NCBI RefSeq assembly: GCF_902459465.1
Contig: NC_047073.1
Coordinates: 3,038,001-3,102,000, forward strand
DNA: 64,000 nucleotides
Direction of reading: 5' to 3'
Source: Asterias rubens
Lineage: Eukaryota; Echinodermata; Asteroidea; Forcipulatida; Asteriidae
Below, in pieces: positions 49,588 to 61,452 of this stretch. The notes beneath the pieces are model-generated. The model saw nothing but the letters and a program-made list of their open reading frames with translations, made no database searches and was not told where the DNA came from. The translations under genes and the position numbers were made by a program. Within the stretch, counting starts at the first letter, position 1, and each line of letters starts with the position of its first letter.

Positions 49588-49737
49588 GGGTGCGTTCGTT
49601 TAGCTTCCCTGGGTCGACCCCGGTGTGTGGCGGGTTTTTTCCAGGACGAACGTGGGTAATTATCTGCAGACGTTCGTCCTGGAAAAAAAAACCGCCACAC
49701 ACCGGGGTCGACCCAGGGAAGCTAAACGAAGGCACCC
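49588..49737. mobile_element. Family C palindrome (~150 bp)
   Basis: The left arm gttcgtttagcttccctggg, tcgaccccggtgtgtggcgg and tccaggacgaacg is repeated inverted on the right almost without mismatch, leaving about 20 bases (gggtaattatctgcaga) in the middle. The second copy at 54148-54302 has the same arms and centre. Confidence 0.85.
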
Positions 49738-51105
49738 TATGTCTTGTTGTTGCGGATAAAGACAAGGGACCAGTGAGTCTACAGGTGCATTTGTTTTGTA
49801 TGGATGGGTATTGACCTAGGCTAGAGGCCACGCTCTCTGGTGAAACATGCTGAACCCAAGCAAACCGTGTTTGGAATGAGAAATAAACATCGTTTGCTTT
49901 TGCAAGTAATTTTTCCGTTACTAAAAAAACAACTGATAGTTTATTTTAAAATCAAAGGTGGTGGCATAAATTCACACAAGCAATAATATTTATTCGTTGT
50001 TTCAACAATATGAGTAGGTGTTAAAGTACACCTCGTCATGACCTCGTATCCAAACATTGTTATTGTTTTCCCGTAGCAGGCATATCGACAAATCATTTCT
50101 AACTTATTGCCACTAACCGGTGTCCTAGGGAATTCTGCCCGCCGGAAGTTCTACTTCCAGTTGGAAATTAACATGGGCTGGAGGAGGAGGATTCAAAAGA
50201 GGGCGCTATCACAAGAAGATTGTACAGAGCTGTGTATTGAGAGAGTTGCGACATGGAGGGAACAGTTTTCTTTGATCACGTGGTTGCTGGGCGCCGTTTT
50301 GTCCCCAAACGCAGCACGACCCAATGGGCAGACTAGTCTGGCACCCCGTGTTCGCCCATGCGTTTCTTTCGGGGAACAAAATGGCTTCTAATCGCAAAGT
50401 GTCGTAACTCTCCCAATATACGGCTCTGAGTTTGTACACACGTTTGCCGTATTGAGTTGGGGGGGGGGCAATGGCTTGATTGGACAAGGTGTACTTTAAC
50501 CTCTAATACGGGCATTATGAATCATATCCTGCTCTAAGTGATTTCACAGGATACACTGATTACATACAAGTCTGTTGGCCGGTTTGGATCACTTACTGTA
50601 CGGAGGCTACGTACCTTTCGCTATCACCTATTAGAAAGCAACATTATATGTTTTCGAAACCCGATAATGCTGATCGAAAAAATCGACAGCTTCTTATGAT
50701 GTACCTGATCTATTATACAGAATATGAATTTCGAGTTCTGTATTCATAATTTCATTGAGTTGAGTTGCAGAACCATTTCATTATTTATTAACAAATAATT
50801 ATTTTGTATTCGAGGATAATATTATGAAAAATATCTCAATACGAAATGAGGATTATTTTGTCTGGTATTATGAAGTTTGTAAGAAGAGAACTCTTAAATT
50901 ATGTCGACGACTTAACTCAGAATGGTTTTACAATAACGTTTCCAGTGGGTTGGTGAAGGGTACAATATTGTTCAAGAAGAATGACAATAACTCTTTAAAA
51001 CCAAGAAGTTGTCATCACTTATATATAAACAAGAGAGGGCTTCGACAGAATTAAACTCAAACCACCAGGTCGATATCAATATACAATAGAGCTTTGGATT
51101 AAACT

Positions 51106-51152
51106 CTGACTATAAAGACAACTAACAAGTTGTTAGTTGTCTTTATAGTCAG
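51106..51152. other. Perfect 22-bp hairpin with 3-nt loop
   Basis: ctgactataaagacaactaa plus ca is followed by agt and then the exact reverse complement. It is isolated and not part of a recognised repeat family in this window. It could be a minimal foldback element; the 3-nt loop and lack of bulges are unlike a normal microRNA precursor. Confidence 0.7.
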
Positions 51153-52065
51153 GAAGTACTCCCAAAATGAACTACATGAACTTTTCATTTTAGTAGTTTT
51201 CATGTTTTTCGTTCTTCTAGCACGAAGTATGATATTTATTGAAGAAAATTAATGTATTCTATAATTACTACTTTAAATTCTATAACAAGAAGTTGACTTT
51301 TGTCCACAAAACCACAAGTATAAATTGGACAATAATTTTGAAATGAAGCTCAGTGTTGATTTTAAATGTGTTATTATTAGTAATATTTGCTAACTCTTTT
51401 AGCTCGATATAGCAAAACCGTTTTTCCTTCACTTTCATGGTACTGCAAGCTTTGCTTCTAAGAAGTGCACGATGCCCAAACTCAAACTTAAACTATAAGT
51501 AATTAAGGACTCGTCGAGATAACCAAACGTGGCTCCGAGGAATGGCAAAATGCTTTTTTAATTTTCTACACAAAATAGCAATAAAAATGAGAACGCTTCA
51601 CAATTAAAATACATATACGTTTTTGGAGATGCACCAAATTCGAACTTTCTGTCGATTTCGCGCTAAACGAAGTATTAAGCATGGTTTTGCTCGTATGGCT
51701 GAACTTTTCTCAAACGTTTTTATCGTTGAAGTTTCGACCTGCTTTGTAGCATTTTCCTTTTGAACTATTTGCGATAACTTTATTAAAGCTGCCAATCCGT
51801 TGTTCTACGTAGTTTGGTTCAGCAAAACAGTGACTCATTCGAGTGACAGCTTCTGAAATGGAAGTTGCTCATTTGAGGTGCTCCATTCCGTCCATTGATT
51901 TACATACGGTGCAGTAATATCGTCCATCATAACACAAAATATTCAACAAGCTGACTACATTACAATGAGGAAGTTTATAGAATATTGATGACAATATTTG
52001 GAACGGAATATGCTGGATTCATGTTTCTTTGAACAAGTATCTCTTCGTGTGTTTGCTACAAAAAT

Positions 52066-55000
52066 ATGGGCAGAATGACGTCAGCTTTGCTGACGATTTA
52101 CGGAAAGATGTCGAGAACATATGTTGTTTTTATAATGAGTGCCGTGGTTTTAGTTCTTGTCCAGCTTTATGTCCTTTATGAGTCTAATTTGACTGCAATC
52201 CAACAACAGACTCCACCCAAACCACAATACAGCAGTGGTGCTCGAGAGCAGAAGCCCAATATACTGTTTCTACTAGTGGACGACTTGGGTTTTAATGATG
52301 TAAGTTACCACGGAAAGGACGGTGGATCCGCCATCAAAACTCCTACAATAGATGCACTGGCTAAACAAGGTGTCAAATTAGAGAATTACTATGTGCAACC
52401 TCTTTGTTCACCAACCAGGAGCCAGCTTATGACCGGCAGGTATCAGGTAATATGGGTTCTTTATTTCACAGGTAGTTAGATAGCATAGACAGACACAAAG
52501 TTACCATTCAATTCATTAGTTGTTTATCAATGTGCTGTTTTTTATTACCTAGGCATTTCCTTAATGTATACATTTTGATGCATACATTTTAACGCATTAT
52601 TTTAACCCGTTAAAACGGGTTCCCCTTTTATTTTTAAAAATGTACATTTTCGCAGTTCTGCAAAGTGATTTTGTTGACAACTTGATCCTTGTTGCACATT
52701 ATTTTCCAAGTCGTTTTCTCCAGCGAACTCATTACAAATAAAATTAAGGTTTTTTTTTAGGTCAAAAAAATATGCCAGCGTTTTGCTTCAACATACTCTG
52801 GTGAAATATGCTCTTAATTTATGGTTTTCTGCAAACGGTTTAAGTCTTCAATTTTGTTGTATCATTTTTAGCAACTCACCCAATGGTTTTAATTTACGAA
52901 ATGTACTCAAACATAAAAGTGTCGGAGGCTTTCCTAAACTGATATTGGAAGTTCCTCATTTCATGTTGGAAGCACTTTAAGACATGGTGTATAAAGCGCC
53001 CTATAAAAACCGAATAATTATTCTTAAATAACTATAATAACTAAAATTGATTTCCTAGATACGCATGGGTATTCAACATTACTTATTTGAGCACACCAGA
53101 CCACAATGTTTACCTGAGGATGAAGTAACGTTACCACAGAAGCTGAAGGAGGTTGGTTACTCCACCCATGCCCTGGGGAAATGGCACCTGGGGTTTTGTC
53201 GCAAATCTTGTTTACCAACCAGCCGGGGATTTGACACTTTTTTCGGTGAGTTAAAAAACAGACAGAAAACCAAAGCGATAATTTAAAGAGAGTGGACTCT
53301 AAATTGTCAAAGACCAGTCCCCTCATCACTGGGTGTATCTCAACATGCATGATATAACAAACCGGTGAAAATTTCAGCTAAATTGGTCGTCGAAGTTGCC
53401 AGACAATAATTTAAGAAAAAAACACCCTTGTCACACTAGGTTGTGTGCTCTGCTGTTAGATGATTGATTTCGAGACCTCAAATTCTAAATCTGAGGTCTT
53501 GAAATCATATTCGTGAAAAATTACTTCTTTCTCGAAAATTACGTCACTTCAGAGGGGAGCCGTTTCTCACAATGTTTTATACTATCAACCTCTCCCCATT
53601 ACTCGATACCAGATAAGGTTTAATGCTAATAATTATTTTGAGTAATTACCAATAGTGTCCACTGCCTTTGATTGAACACTCTACTATAAGTATCTTGACA
53701 CGCACAACTTTGGTATGAGTCCTTCTGCATTTCCTCTACCTTCATTGTAATTGTTTGGTTCCCAATAATTGTTTATGTTACTAATAAGTGTCCGTCCTTC
53801 TACCAGACCTCTGATTGGCCTTCATAAAACCCTACAACTAATAAGCACGCTTAGCACATCACAGTTGCACTTTTTACTTTTGCTTGGGCTCACAAACTCT
53901 GAGGTTAAAATTGAACGAAGTGCCCTAATGAAAATGTTGTTGAAGGACCCGCTGCTAAGCATAGGATCCGAACTGCCTCTAGCTGCCATCGTTGCTTTCA
54001 TCGTCACCATGTTGCGTGGTGGTTGTGATGCCAGCATCAACTTTATTTTGGCTGTCATATTCCGCGTCTGATTTCCTGTTTTCTTTCCTCTTGGCGTGCG
54101 TAGTGTGTACAAAAAAGTGGGTGTTCCAGCTTCCTCTTGTCCTTAAAGGGTGCGTTTGTTTAGCTCCCCAGGGTCGACCCCGGTGCGTGGCGATTTTTTT
54201 TAACCAGGACGAACGTGGGTAATTATCTGCACACACTCGTCCTGGGAAAAAAAACCGCCACACACCGGCGTCGACCCAGGGAAGCTAAACGAACGCACCC
54301 AATTGTTCAAACAACAGCCTCGATGTGGGCAATCACGGTCTTCTGTTGACCACGGTTCCCTTACTGGGAGTGTGAAGCCACCAATCTTGATAGCACGGTT
54401 TTTCGTTTCTGCATTAAATACAAGAACCCGGTTTTTTTTTTTTGGGGGGGGGGGTATGGGATTTGGTGCTACGTTTAGGAAACAAATATACATGAGAGAT
54501 TTAAACACCCAGTTTGCTTTCTGCCGGGTTAATAACAAATCTACTGATAATTGTAGATTCGTTAAAAAAAATCGACACTTTCATCAATAGAGCGACGTCA
54601 CATAATTAGTTTAACCATTTAGCCACTGTACCGCCCAGCCGCATATAGCGATACACTGTATGCGGTACGAGGAAACCTCGCTAGCTTGTGTTTGTAGAAA
54701 AAAAGGAACATCAAAAGAAAACTCGATAGTCATTAGTAGGTCTACGCATTTGTTAATATATCTAGTTATTATAGATCGTTATTAATTCTCCCTTCACAGT
54801 TGACTTGTCGAAGCTAATGATGATGAAATAATTTAGCTCTTACGAAAAATAAAACGCTCATTAGTAAACAGGAAACTGTTCATCATTTATGATGATATTG
54901 TCGAAAATTAACGCCTTCGCATTTAATCAGTATGAGCATTGAGCCAGACAAAAGCCTTGAAAAGCTATTGTGTTCATTTTATCCGTGCACAAAAATATTC

Positions 55001-58000
55001 GCCATAAAAATTACCGTAGCCGTTTAACGAGAGGCATTTATTGTTCCCATGAGAACTTGTACTTTTATACAAATATTACCGAAACGGTAAAAAATTGTGC
55101 ATACACATTAAGCCATGGCTATCTTTTAAAATTTGAACTACGATTCCAGTAATTTACTGCAAGAATCTTGAGAAATTGGATTTCAGCAAACTCGGGCGGT
55201 GCAGGGACTAAAGGGTTAAATCCGTATAAGTGTATTAGTACACACTTTGAAAGAAGCAGTATTTATTAAAGTAAAACGATTGTGTCTTGTATAAAATAGG
55301 TCTGTATACGGGTGGAGGAGATCATTGGTATTATAATAGAACTATGGAGAATCGCCCAACCGGCGGCGGCCATGATCTACATGATGATGACCAACTACAA
55401 CTCCGAAATGTGAACAAGTATGATGGTATATACAGTGCTGAGCTATTCACTTCACGAGCACAGCAAATAATAAGACAGCATCACAAAAGAACGGTAAGGT
55501 TCAGCCTAAAAGTTATTTTATAACGGTGCCGAAGTCACACATAGCGCACGTATCTACCAAAAAAGGTACTCAAGGCGCTGAGTATATACAAACTTTCAGA
55601 AAGATAGGTTGTTGAAGTGATGGATTCTGACACCCAATTATGTAGCACCATGTAAGGGTTTACAAGGTGCTACGGCGCATACAGCAGCCACAGCCAGGAT
55701 TGAACACCGGGGCGAACCCCACTTTTCGATAGGCGCACTGGGATCTTTTGCATGCGTTACACAACACACGGGACCAACGGCTTTACGTCCCATCCGAAGA
55801 ACGAAGCAATGGCTATGTGTCTTGGCTGGAGTTTCAACCCCTTATGTATTTATTTTGTTCTTTCCCTCTATCTCTACGCAGCCTTTCTTCTTGTACCTGG
55901 CCTATAAAAATGTTCACTCTCCACTCCAAGCTCCAAATCGTTACACGTCATTATATAAAGACACCATTGTGAATGGGCGGAGACGAACCTACGCTGGAAT
56001 GGTCAGTGCAGTCGATGAAAGTGTCCGCAATTTAACACGAACTCTAAAGGCAAACAGACTTTGGAACAATACAATCATAATCTTTTCCACAGGTAATTTG
56101 TTATGTTTGTATAACATTAAAGCTGGCATTAATTAGGTATAATAATATTTGTTTGTATTTTGTTTGTTTAATGCAAGCAATAAACGTCCTACATGTTAAC
56201 ATTCTTGCTGTACTCATGTCACGAAGCTGTAAAACTGAATTTTGTCGGATTTGCTTAAAGGCTGGCTCACACTATATGACAAATAGCTGCGATTTGCAAT
56301 TTTGAATTTGCCGCCAATCATCGTGTGTTGCCGTCAGTTGTCGCTGACGAATCCGCTAGCGACCGCAGACGGCCGTAAAAATCAGTCATGGTCCGTCGGC
56401 AAATTTTCAACATGTTGAACATTTTGTGGCGGCAAACGTAAAAATCGTTGTGATTCCGTTCAGGTTTCGTTTGAGAACGCAACCCTCATTTCCTTGACGC
56501 AGACGGCCGCAATTATCAGTCGCTTTACATTTCTTTGCCGTGCGATTCCGTCTCTAGTCGTCTCTAGTCGTTTTGAGGTCGTCACAATTTCGTTGGTAGT
56601 CGATTGCGTGAGTGGATGAACTCGACTATGGGGGCGTATCCGACCCCCCACAAACAGTTGTTGGTGTCGGCCGTTGAGTCACGTCATCGTCGCCGCAACC
56701 AACCGTCAGCCGCCATTCCTCGCAGTCAGCCAATCCGCTGCCAGCCGTCTGAGCTTGTTCCTTGATGTCGAGTTTCCCCTTTTGTGCCGTCGCTTTGCCG
56801 TCAACGTGTTGAGATTTTCACGTCCGTCATCTTCCTTTTTGGGTCTTTGCTGCTACTGTGAGCAAGCCTTTGCAATGGTCTTTATATCAAAATGTACAAC
56901 ACATGTTAACCGAGCTGGCGAACTTGTTTCCCAAGCTAGATTTGTTTGTACTTGGGTCATTATATGTTTTGATGATCTCAAGGACCACTATATTGCTTTT
57001 TCATTTTTACAAAGTTTCGTTTTACGTCTGTTTTTATTGTAGATAATGGAGGTTCTTTATATCAGTATGGTAACAATTGGCCTTTGCGTGGCGGGAAGAG
57101 CGTGTTAAACGAAGGTGGAGTTCGCGCTGTAGGTTTCGTCAGTAGTCCGCTACTTCCAGAAGTCATACGAGGCACGGTCAACAGAGAACTTATACACGTC
57201 AGTGATTGGTTCCCGACTATTGTTCAGAGCATTGCAGGTGGGCATATCAACGGGACCAAACCTCTCGATGGATACGATGTTTGGCGATCCATCAGGCAAG
57301 ATATTAATTTTGGTTCATATATAGACCTTATGCACATGACGTCATTTCAGTAGGGCGCCCTCACCTAGGGGTCAAAAGGAGGTTGTTCATTGGCCAATCC
57401 TGTGCGACGCGCGTACAAATCTGTGCGTTTCGATTGTTTCGTCACCGTTTTCAACTAAGATGGCCGCTGTATGACGTCAATGCATAATGTCTATTAGTAT
57501 AGGCTGTGCAAGTCTCACGTGTTTTCGAAATTCCTATAGTTTTACGTGCACGCGGTGTGTCCCTCCATTAGTTAAAGCCAGTGGACACTATTGGTAATTG
57601 TCAAAGACCAGTCTTCTCACTTGCTGTATCTCAACATATGCATAAAATAACAAACCTGTGAAAATTTGAGCTCGATTGGTCGTCGGAGTTGCGAGATAAC
57701 TATGGAAGAAAAAAAAACACCCTTGTCACACGACGTTGTGTGCTTTCAGATGCTTGATTTCGGGACCTCAAATTCTAAAACTTGAGGTCTCGAAATCAAA
57801 TCCGTGGAAAATTACTTGTTCCTCGAAAACTACTCCACTTCAGAGGGAGCTGTTTCTCACAATGTTTTATACTATCAACCTCTCCCCATTACTCGTTACC
57901 AAGTAAGGTTTTATGCTAATAATTATTTTGAGTAATTACCAATAGTGCCCACTGCCTTTAATATCGTAGTCAATGGCTTTACGAAAAATATCGTAATGTT

Positions 58001-60356
58001 GAGAAATTGACATTTTGCAACGACGAACATGTTTAAGAAAGTAAAGTGAGTTTCCGTTTCTAAACTGACTTGGTTTTATAATAACTACAAATCTAATGTA
58101 AAAGGCCTGCTTGCACAAACGCAGGCGTGACTGGCAATTTAACAAGCTTTCAAATACGCAACCTCGTCTCTATTTTCAAATTTGTGGCAACGTTAATAAG
58201 TAACATATTGTTTGTGTTATATAAAAAGTTGAATTGTATGTATGCAATTACCAACATATCCTGGGTATTTTTACATTAAAAATTTTTGTACAAATTCAAG
58301 TTGAAAGAATCCTTCACAGAAAATCGTAGTCTTCGTTTGAGTTGTTTTCTTGATTAAGATACAACCGAGAAATGCACAGTATATTGTGTTTATAATTATT
58401 TGCTACCCTTTAAGAGTGTAGCGAATTCTGCATTTTCGGGGGGGGGGGGGTTCCGTTGTACTTTTTCCACGATTGTTTTGCGCTCTTCCGCCTGAACCGT
58501 GTAAACTAAAGGATGTGGCTAAACTCTAGGATCGATCCTAAGGTAGAAAGAAGAGTTTGTGAAATCGACCCTAGGAAATTGTGCCGACTGATAATGTCTC
58601 CCTTAACGTTGTTCTACTCAAATGAGAATAAATTCCTGTCATTGAAGCGGAAATATTTTTCTTAGCCCATATACGCACTGAGTTCTATTTTTAGAGATCG
58701 ATGAGAGCAAGCAAGGCAGCTGTGTTAAAGTGAATTGGTCCCTGGTCCAAAACATTCCGTTGAGCACCAACATGGGAAGCGAGAGAAAACGTGCCGGTTG
58801 AAATGGATATAAATCATCATCACTCGTCACCGCAAAAAATAGAGATTGTAAAAGATATATAAGGCCGGCTACCATACTCATTATATATATATATTCCTGA
58901 ACATCCTTTGTCCTCATCCACTTTACTCCTATTGGTTCATGTTTCTCAAATGAAAACTGGCTATAATTTTCCCGCCTTTTTGCATGGTCCTTCCCTTAAT
59001 CCCTTTCCCCTCTTAAAAAAAAAATAGATATGTATTTGTTTGTACTTGTTTTTGCGTACAGTGTCCAGTGTCTTTAAACTTTGAATCTCTAACGCATTCT
59101 TTGTATTACTTTGACTGACAGTGAAGGAGCTAAGTCTCCTCGTCTTGAGATTCTTCATAATATTGATCCTCTCTATGACCAAGCTGAGCTTAATGCTGAT
59201 GATTATGAGTTCTTAGACTCACTCCCCGGGGACTTCATGTTTAATCCCAGCATACGAGCTGCAATAAGAGTCGGTGATTGGAAGTTACTCACTGGATATT
59301 CGGGTATGTAACACAATAACAATAAAACAAGGCAAACCGATTCAGTCGCAATTTCTAATAGTGATAAATAACAATATCGAAGTCTTATATAGCGCACGTA
59401 TTTACCAAACAAGGTACTCAAGGCGCTGAGTTTATACAAACTTTTAGAAAGATAGGTTATTGCCATGATGAATTCTGAGACCCAAAGGGTTTATAAGGTG
59501 ATACAGCAACCACAGCCAGAAACACCGGGGCGAACCCCTTCTCTTTTCGATAAGTGCACTGGATTCTTTTACATGCGTTACACAACACATAGGACCAACG
59601 ACTTTACGTCCCAACCGAAGGACGAAAATGGGGTGGGGGTGCGAATCTACAAGAAAATGTACACCGCCCACTCCACATCGATGCGGTGAGCAAATTTAAG
59701 CTGTTTTGGACCACTTGAACCATTGTTAAGCTTTAATAAACCATGTTTCTAAGGTGCTTCACTTTTCATGGTTTTATAAAACCATAATTTGTTAACAATA
59801 ATTATGGCTTAAATTGTTATGGTTTATAAACCATATTTTTGCAAAGGTGCTTAAATTGTCATGTTTATAAAAAAGAGAGCTTTGATTGTATACTCAATTT
59901 AAACCACGACCAGAATTGACAACTAATTGTAACAAACCATTGTTAAAACCGCTAAACAGTATTATCAATAGCAAACGGCGCCCCATCTTTCAACTGTCAC
60001 GTTCCCACAGCGAGGTCCGCTCCCACCCCGAATGTTTTTCTATAGTTGTTAATTTCTAGTTCCATCATCTTTATCATTCAGGTTGTAAACATTGGCAAAG
60101 ACCTGCAGAATCTCCTGGTCTGATTCCCGTCCCAACGTGTCCAGGCTTCAAAGACCATATTCAACTTTACAACATCAAGTATGATCCAAAAGAGACATGT
60201 AATGTTGCGAAAGACCACAAGGATGTTGTGTTGAAGCTTTTACGTCGCTTGCAGCACTATCAATCATCTGCTAAACCGGTGTACTATCCGCCTATTGATC
60301 GTCGAGCAGATCCACAGCGGCATGGTGGCGTCTGGGTTCCATACATTGGTGGTTGA
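52066..60356 (+). CDS. Arylsulfatase (ARSB/ARSI/ARSJ type), 7 exons, 560 aa, single-pass N-terminal anchor
   Basis: Exons 52066-52446, 53059-53245, 55300-55493, 55882-56092, 57043-57295, 59122-59303 and 60082-60356, in frame throughout. Sulfatases hydrolyse sulfate esters with a formylglycine made from Cys in C-x-P-x-R; here it is Cys114 in CSPTR. Other active-site positions are present: Asp72-Asp73 (LVDDLG), Lys168 and His170 (GKWHLG), [12 protein letters not shown] and the Lys in LRGGKS. Residues 19-38 form a hydrophobic segment preceded by basic residues, so a signal anchor is likely (type II membrane or Golgi/secretory enzyme). The C-terminal part ([27 protein letters not shown]) is close to the ARSB/I/J group; natural substrate unknown. 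The intron after exon 5 uses a GC donor. Start chosen as the first ATG of the open frame; Met4 or Met15 are alternatives. Confidence 0.9.
53284..53672. repeat. Family A foldback repeat, near-complete (sulfatase intron 2)
   Basis: Begins aaagagagtggactctaaat right after exon 2 and ends gtgtccactgccttt. Contains gatttcgagacctcaaattc and its inverse gaggtcttgaaatcat. Confidence 0.8.
54148..54302. mobile_element. Family C palindrome (second copy, sulfatase intron 2)
   Basis: Arms gtgcgtttgtttagctcccc / gggaagctaaacgaacgcac with inner gggtcgaccccggtgcgtgg, and the shared centre cgtgggtaattatctgcaca. It matches the copy at 49588-49737 in both arms. Confidence 0.85.
55535..55825. repeat. Family D dispersed repeat (sulfatase intron 3)
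   Basis: catagcgcacgtatctacca, aaaggtactcaaggcgctga, gtttacaaggtgctacggcg, cgataggcgcactgggatct and gcgttacacaacacacggga in the same order as the copy at 12140-12505. It ends about 55 bp before exon 4. Confidence 0.8.
57316..57515. mobile_element. Palindrome-ended element directly after sulfatase exon 5
   Basis: Left end tatagaccttatgcacatga then cgtcatttcag; right end ctgtatgacgtcaatgcata then atgtctattagtatag. The ends resemble the element at 39776-39889. It starts about 20 bp beyond the GC donor. Confidence 0.6.
57572..57961. repeat. Family A foldback repeat, complete (sulfatase intron 5)
   Basis: Starts TTAAAGCCAGTGGACAC and ends GTGCCCACTGCCTTTAA (390 bp). The central palindrome gatttcgggacctcaaattc / gaggtctcgaaatcaa is well kept. 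It is one of the best copies for defining the family. Confidence 0.9.
59370..59660. repeat. Family D dispersed repeat (sulfatase intron 6)
   Basis: ataacaatatcgaagtctta, tatagcgcacgtatttacca, aaggtactcaaggcgctgag and cgttacacaacacataggac in the same order as the other two copies. It lies about 65 bp after exon 6 and is shortened in the middle. Confidence 0.8.
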
Positions 60357-61452
60357 TCTTTAGGGCCTTGTCACACGAGGCAACTTTTGCACGCAACTTG
60401 GATGCAACCAACTGCAGTGCATACTACATGACCACTTTGGTATTACACAAGTCATTTTCCCAACATTGTCTTACGATCCACAAGAGAAATAGGTGAACAC
60501 TCAAATGTGAATGCCTTTTCTTCATGGAGATTGCCTGGAACTGGTTGCCTGTAAATTGCCTCGTGTGACATGGCCCTCGTTTGATAAGCTTCCCCGGGTC
60601 GACCCCGCAGTGCTCACCCGGGTGAGCCCCCGACAAGAGCTAATCGAACGATCACACTCTCCCTCTCGTGGTTAAGTCATGCACCACGGGTCATCCCACA
60701 AGCATGGCACTGGGGGCTGACCCGGGTGAGCCCTTGGAATGACGATGAAGGTGGCTGGGGTTGTAGATCATCAGGAGACCTTACTCTTACTTTGAATTGC
60801 TGTTTTTCAAATGTGTAAATTGTAATAATTGCTCTAGCCTATAAATGTACTCAAAGTAACAGCAGATGTCTGGATGTGTTTTCGGTGAATATTAATCAAT
60901 TTATTTATGAATATTCTTTTACCACACACTAAGAAAAGTGATATAATTTACATAATAGCATAATGATTAAAGAAAGTAAAATACAAGTACAGTACGATTT
61001 TGTGTGGGAATGGTGTCCAAGAAGCATCAGCTTGGCGAGTAGAGACCCCCCTCACACAATAACAAAACAAAGAACAACGCAACAATATGAAATAAACTAT
61101 TACAACTTAATTACAACTTAGATATTGGCATAGGAAGTAAAGTAAACTCGAGGATGGAATAAAGAAAGTCTGCTGATATTGAAATATTTGCTGATTAAAA
61201 TTGAGTTTTTAGTTTCCGCTCAATTAAGAATAAACTCTGTATTTTTTCACAGAGGTATCCAAGGAATTCCACAGCTTAGGACCTTCATGTTTGACACCTT
61301 TTTTTTTAAGTTAGTGTGGTACCAGCGAATGGTTGATGAAAATCAGTAGACTGTCTAGACGTTGGTTTTCATTTTCTTTTAGTGAATAAATGTCTTCAGA
61401 TGCCATTACAAAGCATGCTAGCCTTTTAGCCTTTTAGAAATAAATATTGCTT
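60357..61452. other. Tail-to-tail intergenic segment between sulfatase and THAP gene
   Basis: Starts with an inverted-repeat element (60361-60578). The following ~150 bp contain repeated acccgggtgagccc motifs and a partial family-C-like arm (gataagcttccccgggtcga). Candidate sulfatase poly(A) signals AATAAA occur at 61091 and 61158. Otherwise AT-rich and featureless. Confidence 0.5.
60361..60578. mobile_element. ~218-bp element with terminal inverted repeats, immediately after the sulfatase stop
   Basis: Left end agggccttgtcacacgaggc, right end gcctcgtgtgacatggccct. It begins within five bases of the stop codon and would form most of the proximal 3' UTR. Non-coding. Confidence 0.75.

Larger units (their letters stand above)
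47338..52065. other. Intergenic stretch without a recognised gene; repeats and palindromes
   Basis: Contains a family B copy (48079-48408), a family C palindrome (49588-49737), a perfect 22-bp hairpin (51106-51152), G-tracts near 48942-48960 and 50458-50468, and a GC-richer patch around 48840-49130 with TGACGT motifs. Open frames at 48868-49292, 50107-50391 and 50824-51054 show no family resemblance or exon-like boundaries. The promoter of the sulfatase gene should lie near its right end. Confidence 0.5.

Noticed and set aside
50824-51054. 76-codon plus-strand open frame
   Set aside because: AT-rich, no recognised motif, no promoter or splice context.
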